NCBI RefSeq assembly: GCF_900109945.1
Contig: NZ_FOBX01000001.1
Location: forward strand, 496,001 to 560,000
Reading direction: 5' to 3'
DNA: 64,000 nucleotides
Source of the DNA: Bradyrhizobium sp. OK095
Lineage (GTDB): Bacteria > Pseudomonadota > Alphaproteobacteria > Rhizobiales > Xanthobacteraceae
The position numbers were made by a program, and so were the translations under genes. Below, in pieces: positions 52,925-61,861 of the stretch. Positions within the stretch are counted from its first letter, which is position 1; every line of letters starts with the position of its first letter. The notes beneath the pieces were generated by a model, which ran no database searches, had not been told where the DNA came from, and saw only the letters and a program-made list of their open reading frames with translations.

Positions 52925-53293
52925 TCACCAGGAGATCGGTATTCTCTGCGCAAATCCGCCGAGGTCCGAGTCGGGGCTCAGGGGCTGGCGATCCAACGGC
53001 CTGTTGTTGTTCCCGCGCGCAAAAGAGGCGCCGGGCGGCAGGGCGTAGTCGCTGAACTTGCGTTCACCGGGGAGCACCTCGGTCCCGCCATCGAGCCAGG
53101 ATCGCTTGCTGACATAGATGCGCGTGCGCGGACCGGACTGGTAGGACCGGTTGGGGCCGCGTGCGCCGTAGTCATAGACGGCGTTTTGCGTCGTCCGCGA
53201 TGGATCGCGTTTGCCGATGCTTGCGGCGTGAACGGTAAGGGTCGAGGCGAAGAGGGCGAGCAGCACAGTTCTGGTCATGACGAGCGCGTTCAT
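52925..53293 (-). CDS. Small secreted protein of unknown function
   Basis: 122 aa. Signal peptide at about 1-24 (MTRTVLLALFASTLTVHA, cleavage after HAA). The mature part is polar, without Cys and rich in Gly/Arg/Ser (NAVYDYGARGPNRSYQSGPRTRIYVSKRSWLDGGTEVLPGERKFSDYALPPGASF). I recognise no domain; similar short secreted proteins occur in rhizobia without known function. Located between the TonB receptor and BamA, transcribed towards the receptor; ATG 53293 or 53278 are both possible. Confidence 0.65.
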   Translation of the reverse strand: MNALVMTRTVLLALFASTLTVHAASIGKRDPSRTTQNAVYDYGARGPNRSYQSGPRTRIYVSKRSWLDGGTEVLPGERKFSDYALPPGASFARGNNNRPLDRQPLSPDSDLGGFAQRIPISW

Positions 53294-53587
53294 CGAAAAT
53301 ACCCCATGCGAATTCCTGATGTCGTGGCGTCTCGCACCGGCTTAAGCGTCTGTAAAGAATCCGGGCGTTGCGCAATGTTGCTGAAAATTTGTGGCGCCGG
53401 TCGCGAGCGCGGCTTCGCTCGACGCCGATGCCGGGGCGTGATTGCCGGGGCGATCACGCCCGCGCCCCGCGCTGCGATCAGCCGTCCGAATGAAATTCAA
53501 CGCGCAGAAACATGCGGTAACTTCAAAGCCACACCGCGGCCACAGCTCTCTCGTTTTAGAGCAAGCTGGGTACTTTCGAGGTGTGGA

Positions 53588-56101
53588 ATGTCGTTGTTGC
53601 GGGCCTGGCTGGTTGTGGCGGTGCTGAGTGGCGTGTCGATTGCGAGTTCGTTTCCCTTTGCCCTGCTGCCGCAGCCGGCAGCGGCGCAAGCTGTGGAGAC
53701 GATCGTCGTCGAGGGTAATCGCCGCGTCGAGGCCGAGACGGTCCGCTCCTATTTCAAGCCCGGTCCCGGCGGACATCTCGACCAGCCAGCGATCGACGAT
53801 GGCCTCAAGGCGCTGATCGAGACCGGTCTGTTCCAGGACGTGAAGATCAACCGGGCCGGCGGGCGCATCGTGGTGTCGGTGGTCGAAAACGCCGTGATCG
53901 GCCGCATTGCCTTCGAAGGCAACAAGAAGATCAAGGACGAGCAACTCACATCGGAAATCCAGTCCAAGGCGCGCGGGACCTTCTCGCGGGCGCTGGTGCA
54001 GTCCGACACGCTGCGCATCGCGGAGATCTACCGGCGCTCGGGCCGCTACGACGTGCGCGTAACCCCTGAAGTCATCGAGCAACCGAACAATCGCGTTGAT
54101 CTCATCTTCACGGTCGAAGAGGGCGCCAAGACCGCGGTCAAGTCAGTCGAGTTCATCGGCAACAGCGCCTATTCGGCCGCGCGCCTGCGCGACGTGATCA
54201 AGACGCATGAGAGCAATTTGCTCAGTTTCCTCGCCAACAACGACATCTATGACCCTGACCGTGTCGAGGCCGATCGCGACCTGATCCGCCGCTTCTATCT
54301 CAAGAACGGGTTCGCCGACGTCCAGGTCGTCGCCGCCCTCACCGAATATGATCCGGACAAGAAGGGCTTCCTCGTCACCTTCAAGATCGAGGAAGGCCAG
54401 CAGTATCGAGTCGGCTCGGTCGACTTCCGCTCCAGCATTGCCAATTTCGACGCGAGCTCGATGCGCTCCTATTCACGTGTCGGGGTCGGTTCGCTCTACA
54501 ACGTGGAAGCGGTCGAGAAGTCGACCGAGGAGATGCAGATCGAGGCCTCGCGCCGCGGCTACGCCTTCGCCATGGTGCGGCCGGGCGGGGATCGCAATTT
54601 CGAGGCGCACACCGTCTCCGTGGTGTTCAACGTCGACGAAGGCCCGCGCACCTATGTCGAGCGCATCACTCTGCGCGGCAACACCCGCACGCGCGACTAC
54701 GTGATCCGGCGCGAATTCGACCTCTCCGAGGGGGACGCCTACAACCGCGCGCTGGTCGACCGCGCCGAGCGCCGGTTGAAGAACCTCGACTATTTCAAGA
54801 GCGTCAAGATCGTCACGGAGCCGGGCTCGTCCAGCGACCGCGTCATTCTGATCGTCGACATGGAAGAGAAATCGACCGGCGACTTCTCGATCTCGGGCGG
54901 CTATTCCACCAGCGACGGTGCGCTTGCGGAAGTCTCGGTCTCCGAGCGTAACCTGCTCGGCAGGGGGCTTTATGCCAAGGCGTCCGTCAGCTACGGCCAG
55001 TATTCGCGCGGCATATCCCTGTCTTTCGTCGAGCCCTATCTGCTCGACTATAGGCTGGCGCTCGGGTTCGACACCTATTGGAAGCAACAGAAATCGAACA
55101 GCTATACGAGCTACGGCGTGACGACGCTGGGCTTCTCGCCGCGCCTCGGCTTTGCGTTACGCGAAGACACCTCGCTCCAGCTGCGATATTCGCTATATCA
55201 GCAGAGCATCACGCTCGCGAGCGCCTACAACAATTGCAACAACAACGCGGCGAACACGTCGCTCGCGTTCAATCCGACGCCGGCCTACGTCAAGAACGTT
55301 CTGGGTGGCGTGGACCCGACCAATTCCACGGATTCGGGCGTCTATGGCTATGGCTGCTACGGCGACGGCGAGTCGAGCCTGCCGGTCCGCAAGGAACTGG
55401 CGAACGGGGCGAGCTGGACCTCGGCGATCGGCTACACGCTGAACTACAACACGCTCGACAACAACAAGAACCCCACCGGCGGTTTGCTGGTCGACTTCAA
55501 GCAGGATTTTGCCGGCGTCGGCGGCAGCGTCACCTATTTGAAGACCGCGCTGGACACCAAATACTACACGCCGCTGGTGTCCGACATCGTCAACGTGATC
55601 CACCTCCAGGGCGGCATCCTCAACAAGATCGGCAACAACGATCTGCGCATGCTTGATCATTTCCAGATGGGGCCGAACCTCGTGCGTGGCTTCGCCTCCA
55701 ACGGCATCGGCCCGCGTGACATTACCTATTACAATTACGGTTCCAACGGCGATGCGCTCGGCGGCACGAAATATTGGGGCGCCTCCATGGAGCTTCAGAT
55801 GCCGTTCTGGTTCCTGCCGAAGGAAGTCGGCCTCAAGGGCGCGGTCTATGCCGATGCCGGCTCGCTCTGGGGTTATCAGGGGCCGACGTCGTGGACGGCC
55901 ACGGGCGAGGTCAACACCAAGGCCTGTCCGACCTGCGGGCTGCAATATGACGACGGCAATGTGGTGCGCTCGTCGGTCGGCGTCGGCCTGATCTGGGCCT
56001 CCCCGTTCGGGCCGCTGCGCTTCGACTACGCCATGCCGATCACGAAGGGCAAATATGACATCGTGCAGGAATTCAGGTTCGGAGGTGGCACCTCGTTCTA
56101 G
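53588..56101 (+). CDS. bamA: Outer membrane protein assembly factor BamA (Omp85), stand-alone copy
   Basis: 837 aa from ATG 53588; the frame is open to 53186 but upstream codons look intergenic. Signal peptide about 1-34 (LPQPAAAQA). Five POTRA repeats follow, recognisable from VETIVVEGNRRVEAETVRSYF, IGRIAFEGNKKIKDEQL, KSVEFIGNSAYSAARLRDVI, YRVGSVDF and YVERITLRGNTRTRDYVIRREFDLSEGDAYN. The 16-strand surface-antigen barrel has the lid motif LVRGF at about 698-702 and ends RFGGGTSF with terminal Phe. Extracellular loops contain isolated Cys (NNCNNN, GYGCYGDG) and a CPTC pair. Inserts outer-membrane proteins. Not in the usual rseP-bamA-lpxD-fabZ setting, so perhaps a second copy. Confidence 0.92.
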   Translation: MSLLRAWLVVAVLSGVSIASSFPFALLPQPAAAQAVETIVVEGNRRVEAETVRSYFKPGPGGHLDQPAIDDGLKALIETGLFQDVKINRAGGRIVVSVVENAVIGRIAFEGNKKIKDEQLTSEIQSKARGTFSRALVQSDTLRIAEIYRRSGRYDVRVTPEVIEQPNNRVDLIFTVEEGAKTAVKSVEFIGNSAYSAARLRDVIKTHESNLLSFLANNDIYDPDRVEADRDLIRRFYLKNGFADVQVVAALTEYDPDKKGFLVTFKIEEGQQYRVGSVDFRSSIANFDASSMRSYSRVGVGSLYNVEAVEKSTEEMQIEASRRGYAFAMVRPGGDRNFEAHTVSVVFNVDEGPRTYVERITLRGNTRTRDYVIRREFDLSEGDAYNRALVDRAERRLKNLDYFKSVKIVTEPGSSSDRVILIVDMEEKSTGDFSISGGYSTSDGALAEVSVSERNLLGRGLYAKASVSYGQYSRGISLSFVEPYLLDYRLALGFDTYWKQQKSNSYTSYGVTTLGFSPRLGFALREDTSLQLRYSLYQQSITLASAYNNCNNNAANTSLAFNPTPAYVKNVLGGVDPTNSTDSGVYGYGCYGDGESSLPVRKELANGASWTSAIGYTLNYNTLDNNKNPTGGLLVDFKQDFAGVGGSVTYLKTALDTKYYTPLVSDIVNVIHLQGGILNKIGNNDLRMLDHFQMGPNLVRGFASNGIGPRDITYYNYGSNGDALGGTKYWGASMELQMPFWFLPKEVGLKGAVYADAGSLWGYQGPTSWTATGEVNTKACPTCGLQYDDGNVVRSSVGVGLIWASPFGPLRFDYAMPITKGKYDIVQEFRFGGGTSF

Positions 56102-56271
56102 GAAGTGGCGTAGCCACGGGACGTGGCGGCATTCGTCGTGCATTTGTGAAAATCTGTGATGAGCTTGCCGTGCGCGAGCGTGGACAGCCATTGGCGAATA
56201 TCCGATAATGCGCTTTGCGAATTGCAGGGCCTGTGGCCGGCACTTGAGCTTCCACAGAAGGACTAACCGCG

Positions 56272-57204
56272 ATGACACAGGCAGGCGCCTACGGGCAGAG
56301 GCTTGGCCAGTTCCTGCGTTTAAAGGATACGCCGCCCGCCCTGGTCGCGCGCTCGCTGCGCAGCGCCGAGCTCGCGGTCACCGAGACCCAGAACGACAAT
56401 CCTGTGCCCGGCCTGTCCGGTTCGCTGGCCGCAGAGGATGCGTTTCTCGTCAGCCTGAAACTGCACGATTACCCGGATTGCGAAGTCTGGGAGCGGGGCA
56501 AATCCATCATGAAGGCGGACGTTCGCGCCGGCACCACTTATCTCTATGACCTCAAGCGCGATCCGCGCTACGTGATCGACAAGCCGTTCCACTCGCTGTT
56601 CTTCTATATTCCGCGCTCGGCGCTCGACGGGATCGCCGAACAGAGCAATGCGCCGCGGATCGACGAGCTCGACTGTCAGGTCGGCGTCGGCCATGACGAT
56701 GGAATCATCCGCCACATTGGCGCCTCGCTCCAGGAAGGCCTGCGCAAGCCGGACGAGGCCAACCAGCTCTTCATTGACCACATGATGCTCGGGCTCACCG
56801 CCCATGTCGCGCAGGCCTATGGCGGGCTTCAGCGCACGTCCGCGCCCGCGCGCGGCGGTCTTGCGCCCTGGCAGGCGAAGCGCGCCTGCGAGAGGCTGGA
56901 GTCGGACCTTGGCGGCAAGCTCTCGTTGCAGAAGGTCGCAGCCGAGCTCGATCTCTCGGTCAGCCATTTCTCGCGGGCGTTCCGGATCTCGATCGGCCTG
57001 CCGCCGCACCAATGGCTGCTGCATCAGCGCGTGAAGGCTGCCAAGCAGTTGATGAGCGTCCGCGACCTGCCGCTGACGGAGATCGCGATGTCGGCCGGCT
57101 TCGCCAACCAGAGTCATTTCACGCGGGTGTTCTCCTCGGTCGTCGGCATCAGCCCGGCCGCATGGCGTCGCGACGCGCTCGGCCCGTCCTGCGGCGAGGC
57201 GTAA
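56272..57204 (+). CDS. AraC family transcriptional regulator
   Basis: 310 aa. The N-terminal 190 residues are a cupin-like effector domain (DAFLVSLKLHDYPDCEVWERGKSIMKADVRAGTTYLYDLKRDPRYVIDKPFHSLFFYIPRSALD). The C-terminal double HTH at about 205-305 reads KRACERLESDLGGKLSLQKVAAELDLSVSHFSRAFRISIGLPPHQWLLHQRVKAAKQLMSVRDLPLTEIAMSAGFANQSHFTRVFSSVVGISPAAWR. Its stop faces the stop of a catalase-family gene 10 nt away; control of that gene is possible but not shown. Confidence 0.92.
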   Translation: MTQAGAYGQRLGQFLRLKDTPPALVARSLRSAELAVTETQNDNPVPGLSGSLAAEDAFLVSLKLHDYPDCEVWERGKSIMKADVRAGTTYLYDLKRDPRYVIDKPFHSLFFYIPRSALDGIAEQSNAPRIDELDCQVGVGHDDGIIRHIGASLQEGLRKPDEANQLFIDHMMLGLTAHVAQAYGGLQRTSAPARGGLAPWQAKRACERLESDLGGKLSLQKVAAELDLSVSHFSRAFRISIGLPPHQWLLHQRVKAAKQLMSVRDLPLTEIAMSAGFANQSHFTRVFSSVVGISPAAWRRDALGPSCGEA

Positions 57205-57214
57205 GGCTGCGTCC

Positions 57215-58141
57215 TCAGCGGCGCTTGGCGAGTGAGATGGTGTAGGCGGCGCGCCGCGCCGCAAAGATCTCGTCTGGTGGGTGACCAATGCCATCGGCGA
57301 GATTGGCCGGATTGAAAATCGAGGCGTCACAGGCCGGATCGGGCTCGAAGCCGGTGATCACGATGGTGCCGAGGCGCACCTCGTCGCGCCTGTCCTCATC
57401 CGGCCAGCGCATGGTGACGTCCATGGTGGGATCGCCGGGGCGGTCGAGCAGCGCCATCACGTTGAAGCGGACAGTGCCCGCAGCAATCCGCTTGCCCAGA
57501 TCGTCGTGAAGGAAGTCGGCGGGCTTCGTTCGCGCGTCGTCCTCGCTCAGCGTGATCTCGCCGCCGGCCGGGACAAGCTTGAACTTGATGAAGCGCGTCT
57601 CGCCTTGCTCGTTCGTTGCCGGAAAGGCATGCACGCCCCAATAGGTCGTGCCGGCAAAGCTTCCGGGCAGCGCACGCGCGGCGACGTAGTTCGCCTGATT
57701 GGGCGTCTCGGGATTGGCCGCCGAGAAGGCCTTGACCTTCGCCATGTCAGGCTTGCCATCCGGTCCCGGGATGCGGGCCTCGAGGAAGGCCAGCATCTGG
57801 TCGAGCGTTCGCGCAAAATGCACGGGCGCGCTCTCCACGAGGATGTCGGAGCGATGATCCCCATCGCCGAGCTTGAAGCTGAAGCCGCGCAACACCAGAT
57901 TGTTGGTGTCGGCGACCTCAGGATTGCCGCCGCCGACCGAGAAGCGTGCCAGCACGCGCGATGGCTTGGTGAAGCTCTGCGATCGCGTGATGTCGCCCGC
58001 CCGGTCCGACGGGGCGTAGGTGCCGCGAACGCACCAGCCCTTGGCGAAGCTCGCGCGGACCTTCGGTGGATTGCCGGCGACGGCCTTCAGAGCATCGACG
58101 ATGGAGGCAGGCGTTGCGGTACCGTTCGGGCTCTCGGACAT
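57215..58141 (-). CDS. Catalase-family (SrpA-like) heme protein with substituted distal histidine
   Basis: 308 aa, the size of small catalase-related peroxidases. Fold segments: RASFAKGWCVRGTYAPSD, ITRSQSFTKPSRVLARFSVGGGNPEVADTNNLVLRGFSFKLGDG, DILVESAPVHFARTLDQML, ANYVAARALPGSFAGTTYWGVHAF, and a C-terminal DEIFAARRAAYTISLAKRR whose RxxxY supplies the proximal heme Tyr. Where the family has HAKG, with the essential distal His, this protein has Phe32 (SFAKG). It may bind heme without normal catalase turnover. No signal peptide, so cytoplasmic. Confidence 0.85.
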   Translation of the reverse strand: MSESPNGTATPASIVDALKAVAGNPPKVRASFAKGWCVRGTYAPSDRAGDITRSQSFTKPSRVLARFSVGGGNPEVADTNNLVLRGFSFKLGDGDHRSDILVESAPVHFARTLDQMLAFLEARIPGPDGKPDMAKVKAFSAANPETPNQANYVAARALPGSFAGTTYWGVHAFPATNEQGETRFIKFKLVPAGGEITLSEDDARTKPADFLHDDLGKRIAAGTVRFNVMALLDRPGDPTMDVTMRWPDEDRRDEVRLGTIVITGFEPDPACDASIFNPANLADGIGHPPDEIFAARRAAYTISLAKRR

Positions 58142-58284
58142 GGCAGGAACTGATCTCTCGCGTGTGCGCGCGAGATTCTAGCCGCGCCGCCGACCCGCGG
58201 TCTTTCCCAAAGCGAGCAGGTATTGCCCAATCCTGCTCAAGACATATGCCTCGCACGGGCCGACGCTCGCAATCGCCTCACCCA

Positions 58285-58998
58285 TCAGGGAATGTCGGGC
58301 TGCGTCTCTGTCAGCGGTATCCAGCCGTCCTCGCCACGCTGGAACAGCGGGCAGCCGTAGACCGCGCGAACCGGAAGCGGCGCCGTCGCAGCCTGCCAGC
58401 GATTGGTCTGCTTCATCGCAACGACCATGCCGGCAATGTCGGCGCCGATCGTCCGCAACAGGCGCACCGCGGCGATCGCGGTTGCGCCGGTCGAGATGGC
58501 ATCATCGACAATCACCACTCGGCGGCCTTCGATCAGGGGCAGCAGATTCGGATCCAGCCGCAGCTTCTTCCCGGCCTCAGGGCTGGTGATGGACCATACA
58601 GGCTCGGACAACGCGTCGTCGTACCAGAATTTGCGCGAATAGCCGAGCGGGACATAGCGCGGCTGTCCGAGCCGTTCGGCAACCAGCGATGCGAAGGCAA
58701 GACCAAGGGTCGGCAGACCGACGATGATCTCGGCATCGAATGCGCGTGCCTGCGTCGCCATATGGTCCGCGAGCGCCGCGACCACGAGGTGTGAGGCCTG
58801 GTTGGCGATCAGCGATGCGACAGCGCGATCGCCGTCGGGCAATTGGCGCAGCGGCAGGACGAGGATCCGGCCGCAAGGCAGGGTGGCGGGATAGCCGAAG
58901 CGATAGGGCGGCGTCGGCGAAAAGCGCACGGGGATGTCCGGCGTCAGCTCCTGCCAATAGCCGGTGGTCGCCTCGGTATAAGTCTCGCGCGCGCTCAT
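58285..58998 (-). CDS. Phosphoribosyltransferase-like protein
   Basis: 237 aa from ATG 58998. Type I phosphoribosyltransferase core: AEIIVGLPTLGLAFASLVAERLGQPRYVPLGYSRKFWYDD and PRPP-binding RRVVIVDDAISTGATAIAAVRLLRTIGAD at about 175-200. The N-terminal 80 residues (YTEATTGYWQELTPDIPVRFSPTPPYRFGYPATLPCGRILVLPLRQLPDG) form a separate hood as in purine PRTs with unusual substrates. Last gene of the amidase/ABC operon, 10 nt after the amidase. A transported base or imidazole/hydantoin-type compound could be its substrate; inference only. Confidence 0.82.
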   Translation of the reverse strand: MSARETYTEATTGYWQELTPDIPVRFSPTPPYRFGYPATLPCGRILVLPLRQLPDGDRAVASLIANQASHLVVAALADHMATQARAFDAEIIVGLPTLGLAFASLVAERLGQPRYVPLGYSRKFWYDDALSEPVWSITSPEAGKKLRLDPNLLPLIEGRRVVIVDDAISTGATAIAAVRLLRTIGADIAGMVVAMKQTNRWQAATAPLPVRAVYGCPLFQRGEDGWIPLTETQPDIP

Positions 58999-59008
58999 GA
59001 CGCTGGCA

Positions 59009-60241
59009 TCAGCCGCCGAGGATTCGCCGGCAGGCATCGACGAAGACCTGCGCGCCGGTGACGATATCGGCGTCGGCGGTATTCTCGGTCCAGTGATGGC
59101 TGATGCCGCCGATCGACGGCACGAACAGCATGCCTGCGGGCATGATTGCCGCGAGCATCTGCGCGTCGTGGCCGGCGCCGCTCGGCATGCGGATGGATCG
59201 TCCGCCGGCGGCGGCCTTGCTCGCAGCTTCGATCGCATCCTGAAAGCCGGCGTTCATCATGGCGGGCGCGCCAGTGCGGAGCTTCTCCACGGAGGCGGTG
59301 CAGGGGCCCTTCGCAGTAACCTCCTTCGCCATCGTGCGCAGCAGCTCCTCCAGCCGGACGACGACGGCCGGGTTGTCGTCACGGATCTGGAACAGCATTT
59401 CGGCACCGCCCGGAATGATGCTGGGCGCGCCCGGATCGAGCGTGATGCGGCCGGTGGTCCAGACCGTGCGTGGTCCGCATGCCGCCGGGAAACGCTCGTC
59501 GATCGCGACGCAGAAGTTCGCCAGTGCGAGGCCGGCGTCCTTACGCGCAGCCATACGGGTCGTGCCGGCGTGATTCTGCTCGCCGACGAAATTGATCTGG
59601 TATTGCCAGATGCCGACGATGGAGGTCACGACGCCGATCGCGAGCTTGTCGCTTTCGAGCGTGTCGCCCTGCTCGATATGTGCCTCCAGATATCCGATGT
59701 GGCGTCCGGGTTCGGCGGCGACGCGCGGGCGGCCGGCGAGCCCCATGTCAGCCAGCGCATCGCGCATGGTGCGGCCGCTGGTGCGGTCGCGGGCAGCGTC
59801 AATGTCGGCTTCGGTCACCTGCCCGACATAGGATCGCGAGCCCAGGAAATGGCCAAAATGTCCTTCCTCGTCGCACCATGCGGCGACTTCGACGACGCCT
59901 TTGAGCGAAGGATCGGCATTGAGCACGCGCGCGGCTTCGAGCGCATAGATGACGCCGAGCGGGCCATCGAGCCAGCCGGCATAATTCTGGCTCTCAAGAT
60001 GTGAACCCGCCAGCAGCTTCGGCCCAGACCTTGTGCTGGTTCCAAAGACATTGCCGATGCCGTCGATGGCAGCCGCAAGGCCCGCCTCGGGCAGCTTCTG
60101 CACCAGCCAGTCCAGCGACTGCCTGTGCGGCTCGGAGAAGGTCGGCTTGTGCACGCCGGTCTTGTACGCACCGATGGCGCGGAGCGCCTTGAGATCGGCA
60201 AGAACCCACTCACCGTTTGCGCGCGGAAAAGTGTCAGGCAT
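59009..60241 (-). CDS. Zn-dependent hydantoinase/carbamoylase family amidase (M20 family)
   Basis: 410 aa from ATG 60241 (a TTG three codons earlier is also in frame), overlapping the ATPase stop by 8 nt. Metal site: LLAGSHLESQNYAGWLDGPLGVIYALE (His, Asp), AAWCDEEGHFGHFLGSRSYVG (catalytic Glu-Glu), HIEQGDTLE (His), and C-terminal SIGGISHHWTENT (His). Dimerisation lid domain GEQNHAGTTRMAARKDAGL. Cleaves N-carbamoyl amino acids, allantoate, ureidoglycolate or related amides, releasing CO2 and ammonia. Its place in a transporter operon next to HutC/HutF suggests an imidazole or ureido substrate. Confidence 0.9.
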   Translation of the reverse strand: MPDTFPRANGEWVLADLKALRAIGAYKTGVHKPTFSEPHRQSLDWLVQKLPEAGLAAAIDGIGNVFGTSTRSGPKLLAGSHLESQNYAGWLDGPLGVIYALEAARVLNADPSLKGVVEVAAWCDEEGHFGHFLGSRSYVGQVTEADIDAARDRTSGRTMRDALADMGLAGRPRVAAEPGRHIGYLEAHIEQGDTLESDKLAIGVVTSIVGIWQYQINFVGEQNHAGTTRMAARKDAGLALANFCVAIDERFPAACGPRTVWTTGRITLDPGAPSIIPGGAEMLFQIRDDNPAVVVRLEELLRTMAKEVTAKGPCTASVEKLRTGAPAMMNAGFQDAIEAASKAAAGGRSIRMPSGAGHDAQMLAAIMPAGMLFVPSIGGISHHWTENTADADIVTGAQVFVDACRRILGG

Positions 60242-61019
60242 GTTCGGCAACCTTCAGCGCCTCGGTACGGATCTCCTCGACCAGCCGTTCTTTCAGCTGG
60301 ACGAATTCGGGCGTCGTCTTGATCTTGTAAGAGCGCGGATGCGGCAGGTCTATGGCAATCTCGGCCTTGATCCGGCCGGGGCGCGCGCTCATGACGATGA
60401 CGCGGCTGCCGAGGAAGATCGCTTCCTCGATGTCGTGGGTCACGAACAGCACCGTCTTCTGGTCGCGCTCCCAGATGCCGAGCAGCATCTCCTGCATCAG
60501 GGCGCGGGTCTGGTTGTCGAGCGCGCCGAAGGGCTCGTCGAGCAGCAAGATTTTTGGGTCGTTGGCGAGCGCACGCGCGATCGCCGTGCGCTGCTGCATG
60601 CCGCCGGAGAGCTGCTTTGGCCAGTGGTTCTCGAATCCGGACAATCCGACCCGGCGGATGAAGGCGTCCGCGATCTTGTTGCGCTCCGCCTCGGACACGC
60701 CGCGCTCGCGCAGGCCGAAGGCGATGTTCTCGCGCACGGTCAACCAGGGAAACAGCGTGTAAGACTGAAACACCATGCCGCGATCGGCGCCGGGGCCGGT
60801 GACCTCGCGGCCGTCGAGCGTGACGCGGCCGGTGGTCGGGCGATCGAGGCCCGCGACGATGCGGAGCAGCGTGGACTTGCCGCAGCCGGACGGGCCAAGG
60901 ATGGTGACGAAGTCGTTGTTGCCGATGGTGAGATCGGTCGGTTCCAGTGCCCGGGTCGGCGCATTGCCGTGGCGCGCAGGAAAGGTGCGCGAGACCTGTT
61001 CAATCTTCAGCGTGGTCAC
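60234..61019 (-). CDS. ABC transporter ATP-binding protein, SsuB/TauB type
   Basis: 261 aa from GTG 61019, preferred over GTG 61031 because GGAGG lies at the right distance and the start overlaps the permease stop (GTGA). Walker A LGPSGCGKST near residue 42, Q-loop VFQSYTLFPW, signature LSGGMQQRTAIARAL, Walker B ILLLDEPFGALD, and H-loop VTHDIEEAI. The MVFQSYTLFPWLTVRENI and RPGRIKAEIAIDLPHPR parts are typical of sulfonate/nitrate/taurine-type importers. Powers the permease encoded upstream. Confidence 0.93.
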   Translation of the reverse strand: MTTLKIEQVSRTFPARHGNAPTRALEPTDLTIGNNDFVTILGPSGCGKSTLLRIVAGLDRPTTGRVTLDGREVTGPGADRGMVFQSYTLFPWLTVRENIAFGLRERGVSEAERNKIADAFIRRVGLSGFENHWPKQLSGGMQQRTAIARALANDPKILLLDEPFGALDNQTRALMQEMLLGIWERDQKTVLFVTHDIEEAIFLGSRVIVMSARPGRIKAEIAIDLPHPRSYKIKTTPEFVQLKERLVEEIRTEALKVAEHA

Positions 61020-61789
61020 GCGAGCCTCCACGGAAACAGCCAGGCGTTGAACGCCTTGAACATGAAGTCCGAGAGCAGGCCGATCAATCCGATCACGATG
61101 ATGCCGAAGATGATCTGGCCGGTGTTGAGCAGCGCCTGGCTGTCGGTGATCATGTGGCCGATGCCGGAGGACGAGCCGATCAACTCGGCGACGATGACGT
61201 AGGTCCAGGCCCAGCCGAGCACCAGCCGCAGGATTTCCGCGATCTCGGGCGCGGAGGAGGGCAGCAATACGCGGCGGATGACGCCGCGGTCGCTGGCGCC
61301 CAGCGTATAAGCCGCCTCGACCAGATCACGTCGCGTCGTGCCGACGGTCACGGCAATCATCAGGATGATCTGGAACACCGAGCCGATGAAGATGACGAGC
61401 AGTTTCTGCAATTCGCCGATGCCGGCCCACAGGATCAACAGAGGGATGAATGCTGAGGCGGGCAAATAGCGCGCAAAGGATACGAACGGTTCGAGGAAGG
61501 CCTCGATCGGCTTGTAGGCGCCCATCAGCACGCCGAGTGGTACCGCGATGATCGCGGCCAGTGCAAATCCGCCGACGACGCGCCAGATCGTCATGCCGAT
61601 GTCGTACGCAAAGCCCTGCTTTGCCAGCAGGTCATAACCTTCCAGCACCATGGTCAACGGGTTGGCGAGGAACACTTTCGACACATGGCCGCCGAAGGTC
61701 GCCCACGACCAGAGGGCAACGAACACCAAGAAGAACGCGAGGCCGTAAGCCACGCGCTGCTTCGATGTCACGGGATCCAGGGGACGCAT
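61016..61789 (-). CDS. ABC transporter permease, SsuC/TauC type
   Basis: 257 aa from ATG 61789 (a TTG directly upstream is in frame). About six membrane helices: VAYGLAFFLVFVALWSWATFGG, IWRVVGGFALAAIIAVPLGVLMG, ASAFIPLLILWAGIGELQKLLVIFIGSVFQIILMIAVTV, and the EAA loop DLVEAAYTLGASDRGVIRRVLLPSSAPEIAEILRLVLGWAWTYVIVAEL. Works with the neighbouring ATPase and binding protein. The gene follows the binding-protein gene after a 10-bp GC hairpin. Confidence 0.92.
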   Translation of the reverse strand: MRPLDPVTSKQRVAYGLAFFLVFVALWSWATFGGHVSKVFLANPLTMVLEGYDLLAKQGFAYDIGMTIWRVVGGFALAAIIAVPLGVLMGAYKPIEAFLEPFVSFARYLPASAFIPLLILWAGIGELQKLLVIFIGSVFQIILMIAVTVGTTRRDLVEAAYTLGASDRGVIRRVLLPSSAPEIAEILRLVLGWAWTYVIVAELIGSSSGIGHMITDSQALLNTGQIIFGIIVIGLIGLLSDFMFKAFNAWLFPWRLA

Positions 61790-61819
61790 CAACGGTCTAT
61801 CCGGGCAGTGAACAGATTT

Positions 61820-61847
61820 GCCGGCCCCGCCGCGAGACGGGGCCGGC
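61820..61847 (-). terminator. GC-rich stem-loop between binding-protein and permease genes
   Basis: GCCGGCCCCG at 61820-61829 is perfectly complementary to 61838-61847 with an 8-nt loop. It lies 15 nt after the binding-protein stop and before the permease start, without a T-tract. Such intercistronic stems protect the upstream mRNA and reduce downstream expression, giving more binding protein than membrane subunits. Confidence 0.7.
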
Positions 61848-61861
61848 GGCTCTAAAAGGGG

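Noticed and set aside
53186..53587. N-terminal extension of BamA by 134 codons
   Set aside because: The extra part has no signal peptide or POTRA feature; the real protein starts at 53588 with a clear signal peptide.
60234..61031. Start of the ATP-binding protein at GTG 61031
   Set aside because: GTG 61019 has GGAGG at the proper distance and the 4-nt GTGA overlap with the permease stop; the earlier GTG would contain that ribosome site.
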